Source: Bacteroidota bacterium
GTDB lineage: Bacteria > Bacteroidota > Ignavibacteria > Kapaibacteriales > NICIL-2
Direction: 5' to 3'
Assembly: GCA_019695345.1 (NCBI GenBank)
Contig: JAIBAE010000001.1
Span: 1 to 64,000, forward strand
Length of the DNA stretch: 64,000 nt
Of the stretch, positions 26,800-34,882 are shown piece after piece (position 1 is the stretch's first letter; every line of letters starts with the position of its first letter). A program made the translations under genes and the position numbers. The notes below the pieces were generated by a model that made no database searches, was not told the DNA's origin, and saw only the letters and a list, made by a program, of their open reading frames with translations.

Positions 26800-28545
26800 T
26801 TATCCGCTACCAAGGTATGCTGAATATTGACTGAGCGATCCTTGCAGTTTATAATATGTTTCTTGCAATTTTTGATATTCTTTTTTCTGTGTGTCAACTT
26901 CACGGTCAACTTTACTGCTTAGTGCTTTGTATTGATTACTGGCACGTTGAATTTGCGAGCGAAGTAAATCCGACCGTGTTTGTGCTGTTCCGGTGGAACC
27001 TGTTATATCGTCTACAACATCTTTTAGTTGTGCGGCAAACCCACTGGCACCAGAGAATATTGCACTTACTTTTTCCGGCTTTGTTTCCAGTAATGTCTGG
27101 AGTTTTTCTTTATCAATGGATAACGTTCCATCGCTGGCGTATTTGATTCCAACATCGCTTAAATATTTTAGTTCATCGGAATCAGAACCATACTTTCTTG
27201 ATGATAGTTCTCTTATTTGCGAAAACAAGGTTCGTACAGAGCTATCATTACCGGAGTTTCTTGATTGATTCTTGAGATATCGTAGTGCATCGTTGTACGA
27301 ATCGAGTAATGGCTGTATGTAGCTTGCTGTTTTATCGCTATCAACAGTAGTTGTTAGTGTTAACGCGGTATCAGAGCTGCCTTGTGCCTTTAATAATGAT
27401 AGAGTTACACCGGGTAATACATCGGATATTGAATTGGTACTACGTTCAACATCAATTCCGTTTACACTTGCTTTAGCATTTAAGCCTGTTTCGTACTTTG
27501 TTCTGTATCCTGCAGCCGAACCTACTGATAGAGTTCTGCTTTCTTCTTTGGTTTGTGTGCCTAAGCCAAAGTTATTCAAAAAGCCATCGGTGTCAGTAAT
27601 TGATAGCGCCTGACCTGTAGATTTATTGGTAAACACAAGGTGCGAAGTAGTTCCGCTATCGGCAACTGTTGAAGCAGTGATAGTTGAACTTGTATTTCCA
27701 TTTATTGCGCTAACAATATTAGATATAACTGTTGAATTTCTGTCATCATTATCATAGGAAAAGGAATAAGCTACACCATTTACCGAAAAGTTTTTAGTAC
27801 CGCTTGATAAGTTTAGCTTAGTATTGTTATTTACTACACTGCCTACTAGCGAAGTAGGTGTTGTAGCAGATGTTTGAGCAATACTGCCATTTAAACCAAA
27901 TGCAGAAAGTATATTGTTACCATCGGTAAATGTTATTGCGCCATCGGCACCGGTGGATTTTGAAGTTAGTGCTAATCTACCTGTTGTAGATGTATCTTTT
28001 ACATACGCAGCAGATACTTTGGAATCAGAATTTGCATTGATAGTTGTGGCAACTTTACCTATTGCTTGTTCCATGGTTTCTGTACCATCAAGCGATAGTG
28101 AATAACTGATTCCGCTAAAGGAAAAGTTGTACGAACCTGCTGCCAAACCTGATGCTGATGCAGAGGTAACCTTGTTACTTATAAGAGTATCGTTGGTTGC
28201 AAGTTGGTTAACTTTTAACGTACTCACACCTATAATTGCCGAAGATTCTGCCGATACCGAAACATAACTTGCATCCGATGAAACTACCTTTTTGGATTTA
28301 TACTTATCCGCGGCATCGGTTGATGTGAGTGTTTCGGTGTTCGATTGTAATGTTTCGAGTTTAGAACGTAGCGTATTAAAAAACGTCTGTTTGCTTTGTA
28401 ATGTGTTCTGCTTGTTTTTAAGAGTATCTAATGCTGGTTGTCGGGTACGGCGGTATGCTTCTACCAACAAATCGGTGTTATTCTGACCCGATGTTGAAAG
28501 ACCATTACCTACTGTAAATGTGGTGTTTAAAGCACTTGTTGCCAT
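26800..28545 (-). CDS. fliD: Flagellar filament cap FliD / hook-associated protein 2 (581 aa)
   Basis: The N-terminus has the FliD_N pattern: NNTDLLVEAYRRTRQPALDT, then a helical region with SKLETLQSNTETLTS. Around residues 230-390 there are flagellin-IN-like segments (NFSVNGVAYSF and SVNGIDVER-type). The C-terminal third has the FliD_C features, including YNDALRYLKNQSRN, LKYLSDVGIKYASDGTLSID and a final helix ending SLSQYSAYLGSG. FliD caps the growing filament and promotes flagellin polymerisation. It is in one operon with fliS (21-base gap) and flaG. Confidence 0.92.
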   Translation of the reverse strand: MATSALNTTFTVGNGLSTSGQNNTDLLVEAYRRTRQPALDTLKNKQNTLQSKQTFFNTLRSKLETLQSNTETLTSTDAADKYKSKKVVSSDASYVSVSAESSAIIGVSTLKVNQLATNDTLISNKVTSASASGLAAGSYNFSFSGISYSLSLDGTETMEQAIGKVATTINANSDSKVSAAYVKDTSTTGRLALTSKSTGADGAITFTDGNNILSAFGLNGSIAQTSATTPTSLVGSVVNNNTKLNLSSGTKNFSVNGVAYSFSYDNDDRNSTVISNIVSAINGNTSSTITASTVADSGTTSHLVFTNKSTGQALSITDTDGFLNNFGLGTQTKEESRTLSVGSAAGYRTKYETGLNAKASVNGIDVERSTNSISDVLPGVTLSLLKAQGSSDTALTLTTTVDSDKTASYIQPLLDSYNDALRYLKNQSRNSGNDSSVRTLFSQIRELSSRKYGSDSDELKYLSDVGIKYASDGTLSIDKEKLQTLLETKPEKVSAIFSGASGFAAQLKDVVDDITGSTGTAQTRSDLLRSQIQRASNQYKALSSKVDREVDTQKKEYQKLQETYYKLQGSLSQYSAYLGSG

Positions 28546-28566
28546 AATTCACCCGACGTTGTAAAA

Positions 28567-28920
28567 TTATTCTAATTCAAAAGTTTTTGCCCAGGTTTCG
28601 CGTAATTCCTGAATGATTCCTGCGGCTTCATCGTATCGGCGTTGTGCAACGCAAGATTGACAGTATTCATATAATCTGTAAATCCGTTGCGGCAAATCGC
28701 CATGTTCAAAATTTAACGCTCCAATTAATTCTGCAAGTACTCTGTTCATTCGTCGTACATCTTTACGTTTTGCACTAACTATGAACAAATCATAAGTTTT
28801 AAGCGTAATTTTTTCCGGACTCCATAGCAAAACTTCTTGCTCTAAATACCCCGGAATTGTGTTATCGCCACCTCCGTATGTTTTCCTTGCTGCAATTTGC
28901 TGTACTGCTGTCATTGTCAT
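28567..28920 (-). CDS. fliS: Flagellin export chaperone FliS (117 aa)
   Basis: Helical protein of FliS size. It has the characteristic beginning (AVQQIAARKTYGG), then SPEKITLKTYDLFIVSAKRK, corresponding to the FliS pattern of a mobilised Y/L helix and a conserved small cap, and LNFEHGDLPQRIYRLYEYCQ. FliS binds the C-terminus of flagellin and prevents premature polymerisation in the cytoplasm. I use the ATG at 28920; the longer frame would need a TTG codon. fliD follows after 21 bases. Confidence 0.8.
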   Translation of the reverse strand: MTMTAVQQIAARKTYGGGDNTIPGYLEQEVLLWSPEKITLKTYDLFIVSAKRKDVRRMNRVLAELIGALNFEHGDLPQRIYRLYEYCQSCVAQRRYDEAAGIIQELRETWAKTFELE

Positions 28921-29087
28921 GTTATACCGTCCCTGTATTCCGTTTAACAACAATTACGTGATTTTTATGTACGTAGTACGCAAAATAGGGTTAAAGACAC
29001 TTGTCCTTCCCTTGGTTTTGTGTGCGTTCTATGGTAAAGTATCGTGTACTTACCCATAAACTTTAGAAAATTTTTTTAACAGGGAAA

Positions 29088-29110
29088 GGAAAGCACCATT
29101 GGTGCTTTCC
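29088..29110 (-). terminator. Perfect 10-bp hairpin downstream of flagellin
   Basis: GGAAAGCACC and GGTGCTTTCC form a perfect stem with a 3-base loop 70 bases after the flagellin stop. On the - strand it is followed by TTTCCCTGTT, a weak U-rich tail. It may be a partial terminator that lets flagellin be expressed above fliS-fliD, or an mRNA-stabilising 3' structure. Confidence 0.5.
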
Positions 29111-29179
29111 TCATCCATGATTATAACCATTCCGTTTGAGTTCAAGTTACATCGTAGTTCCCATGTTACGATTCTTCTC

Positions 29180-30109
29180 TTATCGTAGTAATTGCAAGAA
29201 TGTTTGGGGTGCTTGGTTAGCTTGCGATAACGAAGTGATTGAAGCTTGTTGCAAGAATTGTGAGCGAACTAATTCTAACTGCTCTTTTGCAACATCAGCG
29301 TCTTCAATTCTAGAAATTGCAGCATTATAGTTTGTAATCTGCGATTTCAAGTTATCTTCTTGCGATGTTAATCTGTTTGCTACACCACCAAGGTACGAAG
29401 CAACTTTATTAACATTATTTAAAGCCGATGAAAGACTTGATAATGTTGTTTGTATTGCTGTAGTAGAAAATATACCTAGGTTGGTAATTGATACTAAATT
29501 TAATTGGCTTAAATCCAAACCGGTAACTCCGGCAAAACTGGAAGCGGTGCTATTAACATTAAAGTTGTTACCTGCAACGTTAAAATCACTATTTCCTGTT
29601 GTTAAATCAACGGCTAAGGTCAACAATGAGTTTGTTGAATTTGAACCGATAACAAACTCAGCAGAAAATGCACCTGCAAGCAATTGCTGACCGCCAAATA
29701 CGGTAGAATCAACGATTGTTTGAATTTGTTGTGTTAATCGGTATGCTGCTTTAGCTAAAGCAACTTTTTCATCGGTACCCAATGCACCCGAAGCAGCAGA
29801 AGATGCTGAATCTTTAATCTGGGTTAAAAGGGTATTGATATTATCATAACCGTCTTGGGCTATATTGGTTACGTTAGAAGCCTCGCCAACTGCGCTGAGT
29901 GCTGTTTTTAACGTACCATTACGTGCGGTTAAAGCGCGTGATGTGATATAACCGGAAACATCGTCTTGAGCTGAATTTATGCGTTTACCTGTACTTAATC
30001 GTAACTGACGCAATGCGATGTTTTTGTTTGCAGTGTCTAACGCGTTATATGCGTTTTCTGCTGGTCCATTACTGCGAATTCTCGCTCCATTGGAAATTGC
30101 TGTAGGCAT
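29180..30109 (-). CDS. fliC: Flagellin (309 aa)
   Basis: It has conserved flagellin termini. The N-terminal D0/D1 part contains ANKNIALRQLRLSTGKRINS, AQDDVSGYITSRALTARNG and IAQDGYDNINTLLTQIKDSA. The C-terminal part contains YLGGVANRLTSQEDN, ISRIEDADVAKEQLELVRSQ and ends with FLQLLR. The central region (about 140-230) is short, so the filament surface domain is small. The start at 30109 is fixed by a GGGAGG site; an in-frame ATG at 30181 is rejected because it lies within the mapped sigma-28 -10 region. The leader has two hairpins, annotated separately. Confidence 0.95.
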   Translation of the reverse strand: MPTAISNGARIRSNGPAENAYNALDTANKNIALRQLRLSTGKRINSAQDDVSGYITSRALTARNGTLKTALSAVGEASNVTNIAQDGYDNINTLLTQIKDSASSAASGALGTDEKVALAKAAYRLTQQIQTIVDSTVFGGQQLLAGAFSAEFVIGSNSTNSLLTLAVDLTTGNSDFNVAGNNFNVNSTASSFAGVTGLDLSQLNLVSITNLGIFSTTAIQTTLSSLSSALNNVNKVASYLGGVANRLTSQEDNLKSQITNYNAAISRIEDADVAKEQLELVRSQFLQQASITSLSQANQAPQTFLQLLR

Positions 30110-30159
30110 GGGAACCTCCCTGTATGTAATTGATGAACTACTTGGGCATCCTGCCAGTA
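30110..30159 (-). promoter_or_regulatory. Flagellin leader hairpins: AGGAU-loop site and RBS hairpin
   Basis: On the - strand, TACTGGC (30159-30153), loop AGGAT, then GCC, a CA bulge and AGTA (ending at 30139) form a hairpin that presents AGGAU, the core of the CsrA-binding consensus. Next to the start codon, GGGAGGTTCCC (30120-30110) puts the ribosome binding site into a short hairpin. The two-site arrangement, one upstream and one at the RBS, resembles the CsrA-controlled hag leader of Bacillus subtilis. CsrA control here is inferred. Confidence 0.5.
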
Positions 30160-30181
30160 CATTATCATCGTCCGAAAACAA

Positions 30182-30208
30182 TTTTCGACGCTCTTTTTTC
30201 GAACTTTA
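30182..30208 (-). promoter_or_regulatory. Sigma-28 (FliA)-type promoter of flagellin
   Basis: On the - strand, TAAA (30208-30205) is separated by exactly 15 bases from GTCGAAAA (30189-30182). The enterobacterial sigma-28 consensus is TAAA-N15-GCCGATAA, so the -10 box matches at six of eight bases and the spacing is exact. It implies a leader of roughly 65 bases. Confidence 0.6.
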
Positions 30209-30231
30209 ATTCTTAAAAAGTATTTATACTA

Positions 30232-30604
30232 TTGCTATCGCCGGACTGCACCAAATGTCAATAAATACACACCCTACTTTATGCAGAGCAGAACAGCTAT
30301 CTTATTGCACACGTTCAACATTTCTGATGTAGTCAGCAATTGTGAACTTCCTGTGTAGGTAACGATTATGATTTGTCATTCCCGAAAACGCTGACTAAGC
30401 GTTTATCGGGAATCCAGATTTTTTTTTCGTGATGTAGATTCCCGTTTTCACGGGAATGACAGATACCTACATTGGATACTGTTTCTACATTACCAATGTA
30501 TCGTGATAAGCATTGTTTGGAAGGTATGGATATCTCCCGCAAAGTGAGGTGTATGCAAATGAAATTTGCATTTGTGAACAACCCCCGGAGCGGTTTGCGT
30601 TAGC
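30232..30604. repeat. Dispersed intergenic repeat copy with a nested GTCATTCCCG palindrome
   Basis: The left end at 30232 is TTGCTATCGCCGGACTGCAC; the right end at 30588-30604 is GGAGCGGTTTGCGTTAGCA-like. Inside, GTCATTCCCG (30375-30384) and CGGGAATGAC (30451-30460) bound a second inverted repeat that has its own inner palindromes. It fills the gap between the divergent flagellin and hydrolase genes. Confidence 0.6.
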
Positions 30605-30624
30605 ATAAACTAATACTAATTCTG

Positions 30625-30632
30625 TACTTTTG
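30625..30632 (+). promoter_or_regulatory. Bacteroidetes-type -7 element (TACTTTTG) before the hydrolase gene
   Basis: TACTTTTG fits the TAnnTTTG -7 consensus. It ends four bases before the ATG at 30637, so the transcript would be leaderless or nearly so. No TTG -33 box at the usual distance is evident. Confidence 0.4.
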
Positions 30633-30636
30633 CGCC

Positions 30637-31275
30637 ATGAAAATATTTACGATAGAAGCCGGACCAGTTGCAACCAACGGGTATTTGGTTGTTGATGAAA
30701 AATCACATACAGCTGTTGTTATTGATGCACCAATGCAAAGTGCCGATTGGTTTATAAAAACAGCCAAGCAGAACGATGCACAAATTGTTGCAATATGGCT
30801 TACTCACTCGCATTGGGACCACACAGCCGATGTTGCACAATTGATACGCGAAACAAATGCAAACGTTGTTATTCATCCCGAAGATGAGTATCGTTTGCTT
30901 GACCCAAACGCGCATACAGTGTTTAAGATGCCGGTATCGTTCGAGCCTGCCAAAGCAACAAGTTATGTTATGCACGGAAGTGTAATTCACCTAAGTAATA
31001 TTGCTTTTGAAGTACGCCATACGCCGGGGCATACCGAAGGTGGAGTGTGTTTTATTCAGCATGAACACAAGGTGGTGTTTGTTGGTGATACCTTGTTTAA
31101 GGAGAGTATTGGCAGAACAGATTTACCCGGTGGCAATCACGAAACATTACTCAAATCCATACGAAGAGAACTCCTGCCACTTCCCGACGACTATGTTTGT
31201 TACCCGGGACACATGGATATTACTACTATTGGCGAAGAACGTGAGAATAATCCTTTTTTACTTGATTACTATTAA
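30637..31275 (+). CDS. Metallo-beta-lactamase-fold hydrolase, glyoxalase II-like (212 aa)
   Basis: The metal-binding motifs are complete: THSHWDH (His57, His59, Asp61, His62), TPGHTEGG (His about 132), VGDTLF (Asp about 149) and CYPGHMD (His about 192). Length and motif context match the small hydroxyacylglutathione-hydrolase-like (GloB/YcbL) subfamily that lacks the C-terminal helical domain. Such enzymes hydrolyse thioesters such as S-lactoylglutathione, but the substrate cannot be read from sequence. Cytoplasmic; there is no signal peptide. The FAH-family gene follows nine bases later, so the two are probably co-transcribed. Confidence 0.85.
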   Translation: MKIFTIEAGPVATNGYLVVDEKSHTAVVIDAPMQSADWFIKTAKQNDAQIVAIWLTHSHWDHTADVAQLIRETNANVVIHPEDEYRLLDPNAHTVFKMPVSFEPAKATSYVMHGSVIHLSNIAFEVRHTPGHTEGGVCFIQHEHKVVFVGDTLFKESIGRTDLPGGNHETLLKSIRRELLPLPDDYVCYPGHMDITTIGEERENNPFLLDYY

Positions 31276-31284
31276 GATACTATT

Positions 31285-31944
31285 ATGAGTTCATTAGAAT
31301 ATACATTTACTGATGGCACTAGTTTAGCTGTTGGAACGATGTTTTGTATTGGCCGCAATTATGCCAACCATGCACGAGAACTTGGCAATGAAGTTCCTGA
31401 GTCTCCTATTGTTTTTCTGAAACCGCCAACTGCCTATGTTGCCAATGACGGGGTTGTAGAGATTCCCAGTATCTCTAATAATATGCACCATGAAGTTGAG
31501 TTAGTTGTGGTGATAGGCAAAGATTGCAGAAATGTTAACATAGACGAAGTTGAGTCCTGTATAGCAGGTTATGCCGTAGGTATTGACTTTACTTTGCGCG
31601 ATGTTCAAAACTCAGCTAAACAAAAGGGAGAACCTTGGGCTACTGCAAAAGGTTTTTACGCATCTGCACCAATTTCTGCTGTTGTGCCTGCTTCCACATA
31701 TACCGGCATACCGGATTTCGACCTTCAACTTGAGGTAAACGGCGTTGTTAAACAACAAGGAAGTACAACACATATGGAGCGTAGTGTAGAAGAATTAGTT
31801 GTTTATTTATCCTCTATATTTGGATTACAAAAAGGCGATTGCATTTTTACGGGCACACCCGAAGGGGTTGGAAAAGTTGAACGAGGAGATATGGTTTCCT
31901 GCACGTTACGTAATGTTGTGGAGTTATCTGTAAACATTCGGTAG
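31285..31944 (+). CDS. Fumarylacetoacetate hydrolase (FAH) family protein (219 aa)
   Basis: Its size and motifs are those of the single-domain FAH family (acylpyruvate hydrolase / oxaloacetate tautomerase / FAHD1-like): FCIGRNYANHARELGN, the metal-ligand segment HHEVELVVVIG, GYAVGIDFTLRDVQ, KGFYASAPIS, and IFTGTPEGVGKVERGD. The family cleaves or tautomerises beta-diketo acids with Mg2+ or Mn2+. The substrate is not determinable. It probably forms an operon with the preceding metallo-hydrolase. Confidence 0.88.
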   Translation: MSSLEYTFTDGTSLAVGTMFCIGRNYANHARELGNEVPESPIVFLKPPTAYVANDGVVEIPSISNNMHHEVELVVVIGKDCRNVNIDEVESCIAGYAVGIDFTLRDVQNSAKQKGEPWATAKGFYASAPISAVVPASTYTGIPDFDLQLEVNGVVKQQGSTTHMERSVEELVVYLSSIFGLQKGDCIFTGTPEGVGKVERGDMVSCTLRNVVELSVNIR

Positions 31945-31974
31945 AGATTTATCAACGGAATTAAAACAAGTCCG

Positions 31975-31982
31975 TATCTTTG
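31975..31982 (+). promoter_or_regulatory. TAnnTTTG-type -7 element (TATCTTTG) upstream of carA
   Basis: TATCTTTG fits the Bacteroidetes -7 consensus and lies 40 bases before the carA ATG. No clear TTG -33 box is present at the expected distance. Confidence 0.4.
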
Positions 31983-32022
31983 TACCTGCATCAAATATTC
32001 ACATCATTAATCAGATTCCTGG

Positions 32023-33174
32023 ATGAATACTACGAAAGCTGTTCTCGCATTAGAAAACGGATTGATTTTTACGGGCTATGCCTTTGGTGATACAAGTGTT
32101 GAATGCTCGGGTGAGTTGGTTTTTAATACGGCAATGTCCGGATATCAAGAGGTACTAACCGACCCAAGTTATAAAGGTCAGGTTGTAACATTCACTTATC
32201 CTCATATTGGTAATTATGGTGTAAATCCGCATGATGTAGAGTCGGCGGCAATACAGGCAGAGGGAATTGTTGTACATGAGTATTCCAAGACATATTCAAA
32301 CTGGCGTGCCACGGGCTCGCTTAGTGATTATCTGAAAGATGCGGGGAAAATTGGAATTGAGGGTATTGATACACGCCAATTAGTGAGAGTATTGCGTAGT
32401 GAAGGAGCAATGCGCTGTATTATTACAACAAGTACAGAATCACACGATGAGTTACTAAACCGTGTTCGTACATTACCTTCTATGAACGGCTTAGACTTAT
32501 GCCCTTTAGTAACAACAAAAGAAAAACATACATATCATTATAATGAAGGGCACGAAAATCTGTTAGGTATAACAGCCAACCCTACATTTAAAATTGCTGC
32601 TTTAGATTTTGGAATCAAAAACAACATTTTACGAAGATTGGTGAATGTTGGTTGTGATGTTACAGTATATCCGGCTACTACATCGTATACGGAAATCTTA
32701 GAATCGGAACCAGACGGTATATTTTTATCGAACGGACCCGGTGACCCTGCAGCTGTAACGTATGCAATTGAAACAACCAAACATTTAATAGATTCCAGTA
32801 TCCCAATGTTTGGTATTTGTTTAGGGCATCAAATTTTAGCGTTAGCTTTTGGGGCAAACACGTATAAATTGAAATTCGGGCACAGAGGTGCAAACCATCC
32901 TGTAAAGAACTTACTTACAGAAAAAATTGAGATAACGTCTCAAAATCACGGTTTTGCTGTGGATATTGATTCTTTACCAGAATTTTTAGAGCCAACACAT
33001 ATCAATCTTAACGATAACACACTTTCAGGCTTCAGGCATAAGGAAAAACCTGTTTTTTGCGTACAATATCACCCTGAGGCAGCACCCGGCCCGCACGACT
33101 CGGACTATTTATTTAACGACTTTGTAAAAAATATTATTGCTGCTAAAGCCCTTCAAAAAGAACAGTTAGCATAA
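32023..33174 (+). CDS. carA: Carbamoyl-phosphate synthase small (glutaminase) subunit (383 aa)
   Basis: Full length for CarA. The N-terminal domain has LENGLIFTGYAFGD, FNTAMSGYQEVLTDPSY and GIDTRQLVRVLRSEGAM. The class I glutamine amidotransferase domain has LSNGPGDPA, the nucleophile motif GICLGHQ (Cys266) and QYHPEA (His350, Glu352). It supplies ammonia from glutamine to the large subunit CarB for carbamoyl phosphate, feeding pyrimidine and arginine synthesis. carB is not adjacent; the tRNA cluster follows. Confidence 0.96.
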   Translation: MNTTKAVLALENGLIFTGYAFGDTSVECSGELVFNTAMSGYQEVLTDPSYKGQVVTFTYPHIGNYGVNPHDVESAAIQAEGIVVHEYSKTYSNWRATGSLSDYLKDAGKIGIEGIDTRQLVRVLRSEGAMRCIITTSTESHDELLNRVRTLPSMNGLDLCPLVTTKEKHTYHYNEGHENLLGITANPTFKIAALDFGIKNNILRRLVNVGCDVTVYPATTSYTEILESEPDGIFLSNGPGDPAAVTYAIETTKHLIDSSIPMFGICLGHQILALAFGANTYKLKFGHRGANHPVKNLLTEKIEITSQNHGFAVDIDSLPEFLEPTHINLNDNTLSGFRHKEKPVFCVQYHPEAAPGPHDSDYLFNDFVKNIIAAKALQKEQLA

Positions 33175-33202
33175 ATTAATTAAAAAAAATCGTAATAATC
33201 CA

Positions 33203-33232
33203 TTGCTGATACACGGCGGGATTGTATTTTCG
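33203..33232 (+). promoter_or_regulatory. Candidate promoter of the tRNA-secE-nusG region
   Basis: TTG (33203-33205), a 19-base spacer and TATTTTCG (33225-33232) resemble the Bacteroidetes TTG/TAnnTTTG pair. They end 18 bases before tRNA-Tyr. Confidence 0.4.
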
Positions 33233-33250
33233 CGGGCTAATTTCTATAAA

Positions 33251-33333
33251 GGGCAGGTACCAGAGTGGCCAAATGGGGCAGACTGTAAATCTGCTGGCTT
33301 ACGCCTTCGGTGGTTCGAATCCGCCCCTGCCCA
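33251..33333 (+). tRNA. tRNA-Tyr (GTA)
   Basis: 83 bases with a long variable arm (class II). The acceptor GGGCAGG pairs with CCTGCCC, and the anticodon stem GCAGA/TCTGC carries GTA at 33285-33287. No CCA is encoded. Confidence 0.95.
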
Positions 33334-33455
33334 CAAAAAGTAATCATCTGAATATACCTGTTTTCTTACTCAAATTATGGGTAGGTAACAAAAACGGTAA
33401 TGGGTTTTACAGTTAGTTAAAGTAGAGTTTAGGGAAACAAATTGCCGTGTACCAT

Positions 33456-33527
33456 GCGGGAGTAGCTCAGTGGTAGAGCATCAGTTTCCCAAACTGAGGG
33501 TCGCGGGTTCAATCCCTGTTTCCCGCT
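33456..33527 (+). tRNA. tRNA-Gly (CCC)
   Basis: The acceptor GCGGGAG pairs with TTCCCGC (one G-U). The anticodon stem TCAGT/ACTGA encloses loop TTCCCAA, giving anticodon CCC. The T-loop is TTCAATC. Confidence 0.93.
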
Positions 33528-33539
33528 CAAATTCAGAAT

Positions 33540-33612
<73 letters not shown>

Positions 33613-33713
33613 CGATAGAACAGCGGGTATTGTGGTTGGATAGTGGAGATAACGGTGCGTTTTTCGTTGCGTTTAATGTAGCTACCGCCAAAATCTACCC
33701 ACTTTTTTTATTT

Positions 33714-33786
33714 AGGGGTGTAGCTCAATTGGTAGAGTAGCGGTCTCCAAAACCGTTGGTTGCGGGTTCGAGTCCTGCCGCCCCTG
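33714..33786 (+). tRNA. tRNA-Trp (CCA)
   Basis: The acceptor AGGGGTG pairs with CGCCCCT. The anticodon stem GCGGT/ACCGT encloses CTCCAAA, anticodon CCA. The 101 bases between tRNA-Thr and this gene contain no gene, although tuf often sits there. Confidence 0.95.
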
Positions 33787-33809
33787 CTTACATTTTGAAA
33801 ATTAATGCT

Positions 33810-33881
33810 GCGGGAGTAACTCAGTGGTAGAGTCACAGCCTTCCAAGCTGTTGGTCGCGAGTTCGAGTCTCGTCTCCCGCT
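33810..33881 (+). tRNA. tRNA-Gly (TCC)
   Basis: The acceptor GCGGGAG pairs with CTCCCGC. The anticodon stem ACAGC/GCTGT encloses CTTCCAA, anticodon TCC. It is the second glycine tRNA of the cluster and lies 24 bases before secE. Confidence 0.93.
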
Positions 33882-33905
33882 CAAAATATTTTTCCTGAGG
33901 TTTGT

Positions 33906-34088
33906 ATGATAGCTAACATCAAAGGTTTCTTCAATGAAGTCTCGAAAGAGATGAAGAAAGTTTCATGGCCAACACGCGAGCAACTTCGTGAGTCTACCGC
34001 TGTTGTTGCCGTTACTTGTGTTTTGATTTCGTTATTTGTTTGGTTGATTGACCTTTCGATGACGCTTATCATGAAGAATATCTACTAA
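33906..34088 (+). CDS. secE: Preprotein translocase subunit SecE (60 aa)
   Basis: A minimal single-span SecE. The amphipathic helix and conserved hinge KEMKKVSWPTREQLRES are followed by one membrane segment (about residues 33-53, VVAVTCVLISLFVWLIDLSM). SecE clamps SecY in the inner-membrane Sec translocon. A GAGG site precedes the ATG. It lies directly between the tRNA cluster and nusG, the standard arrangement. Confidence 0.93.
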   Translation: MIANIKGFFNEVSKEMKKVSWPTREQLRESTAVVAVTCVLISLFVWLIDLSMTLIMKNIY

Positions 34089-34113
34089 ATTCTACACACT
34101 CTACTTTACAGTG

Positions 34114-34680
34114 ATGATTTCTATACCTCAACATACTACACCAAAATGGTACACTCTCCGGACGTATACCGGGCATGAGACTAAGGTGAAGTCTGCAATT
34201 GAAATGGAAGTAAAACGCCAGAATCAAGAGGATAAGATTGTAAGCATTGTTATTCCGCAGGAAACGGTTTTTGAAGTTAGAAATGGCAAGCGCCGCCAAC
34301 GTGTTAAGAACTTTTTACCGGGCTATATTCTTGTTGAATTGGTTCTTGACAAAAAAATTCATGATTTGATTACGAACCTTCCGGGTGTTGTTGGGTTTTT
34401 AGCTGCAAATGCTAAGTCTGAACCACAGGCACTGCAAGCCGATGAGGTTGCACGTATTTTAGGACGTGTTGAAGAGCGTAAGGATGTTGCTACTATTGAG
34501 CATACATTTCAGGTTGGCGACCCCGTTAAAGTTATCGAAGGCCCATTCTCGAACTTTTCGGGTACTGTTAAAGAAGTTAACAACGAAAAACAAAAGATTA
34601 AAGTTGAGGTTGGTATTTTAGGGCGTAAAACTCCGGTTGAATTAGATTTTGGTCAGGTTGAAATAGAACGCCCACAATAA
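34114..34680 (+). CDS. nusG: Transcription termination/antitermination protein NusG (188 aa)
   Basis: The NGN domain (about residues 10-115) has KWYTLRTYTGHETKVKSAI and RRQRVKNFLPGYILVELVLD. The KOW domain (about 130-188) has FQVGDPVKVIEGPFSNFSG. NusG binds RNA polymerase and links it to Rho or the leading ribosome. I take the ATG at 34114; a GTG three bases upstream is also possible. It lies 25 bases after secE. Confidence 0.95.
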   Translation: MISIPQHTTPKWYTLRTYTGHETKVKSAIEMEVKRQNQEDKIVSIVIPQETVFEVRNGKRRQRVKNFLPGYILVELVLDKKIHDLITNLPGVVGFLAANAKSEPQALQADEVARILGRVEERKDVATIEHTFQVGDPVKVIEGPFSNFSGTVKEVNNEKQKIKVEVGILGRKTPVELDFGQVEIERPQ

Positions 34681-34751
34681 GTTTCCATTTTGTTGTGTAG
34701 TAGCACAACGTACTTTCTCCCGCAGTGATGAGGTTATTGTGGAATTACCGG

Positions 34752-34777
34752 CTCGGTGCGGCAATGCGATAGCAAAA
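34752..34777. repeat. Right-end copy of the dispersed intergenic repeat before rplK
   Basis: CTCGGTGCGGCAATGCGATAGCA-like sequence matches the right terminus of the repeat family. CTCCCGCAGTGATG at 34718-34731 resembles the interior motif. No matching left end is seen. It separates secE-nusG from the ribosomal protein genes. Confidence 0.5.
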
Positions 34778-34882
34778 AGTATAAGGAAATGTTGAGTTAG
34801 GGAAAATTGGAATTGCTTCTGTTTTGATTATTCCCGTAGCTCTTGATACAGTTTATTTTTTGAACATTATTTAGAGTTTACA

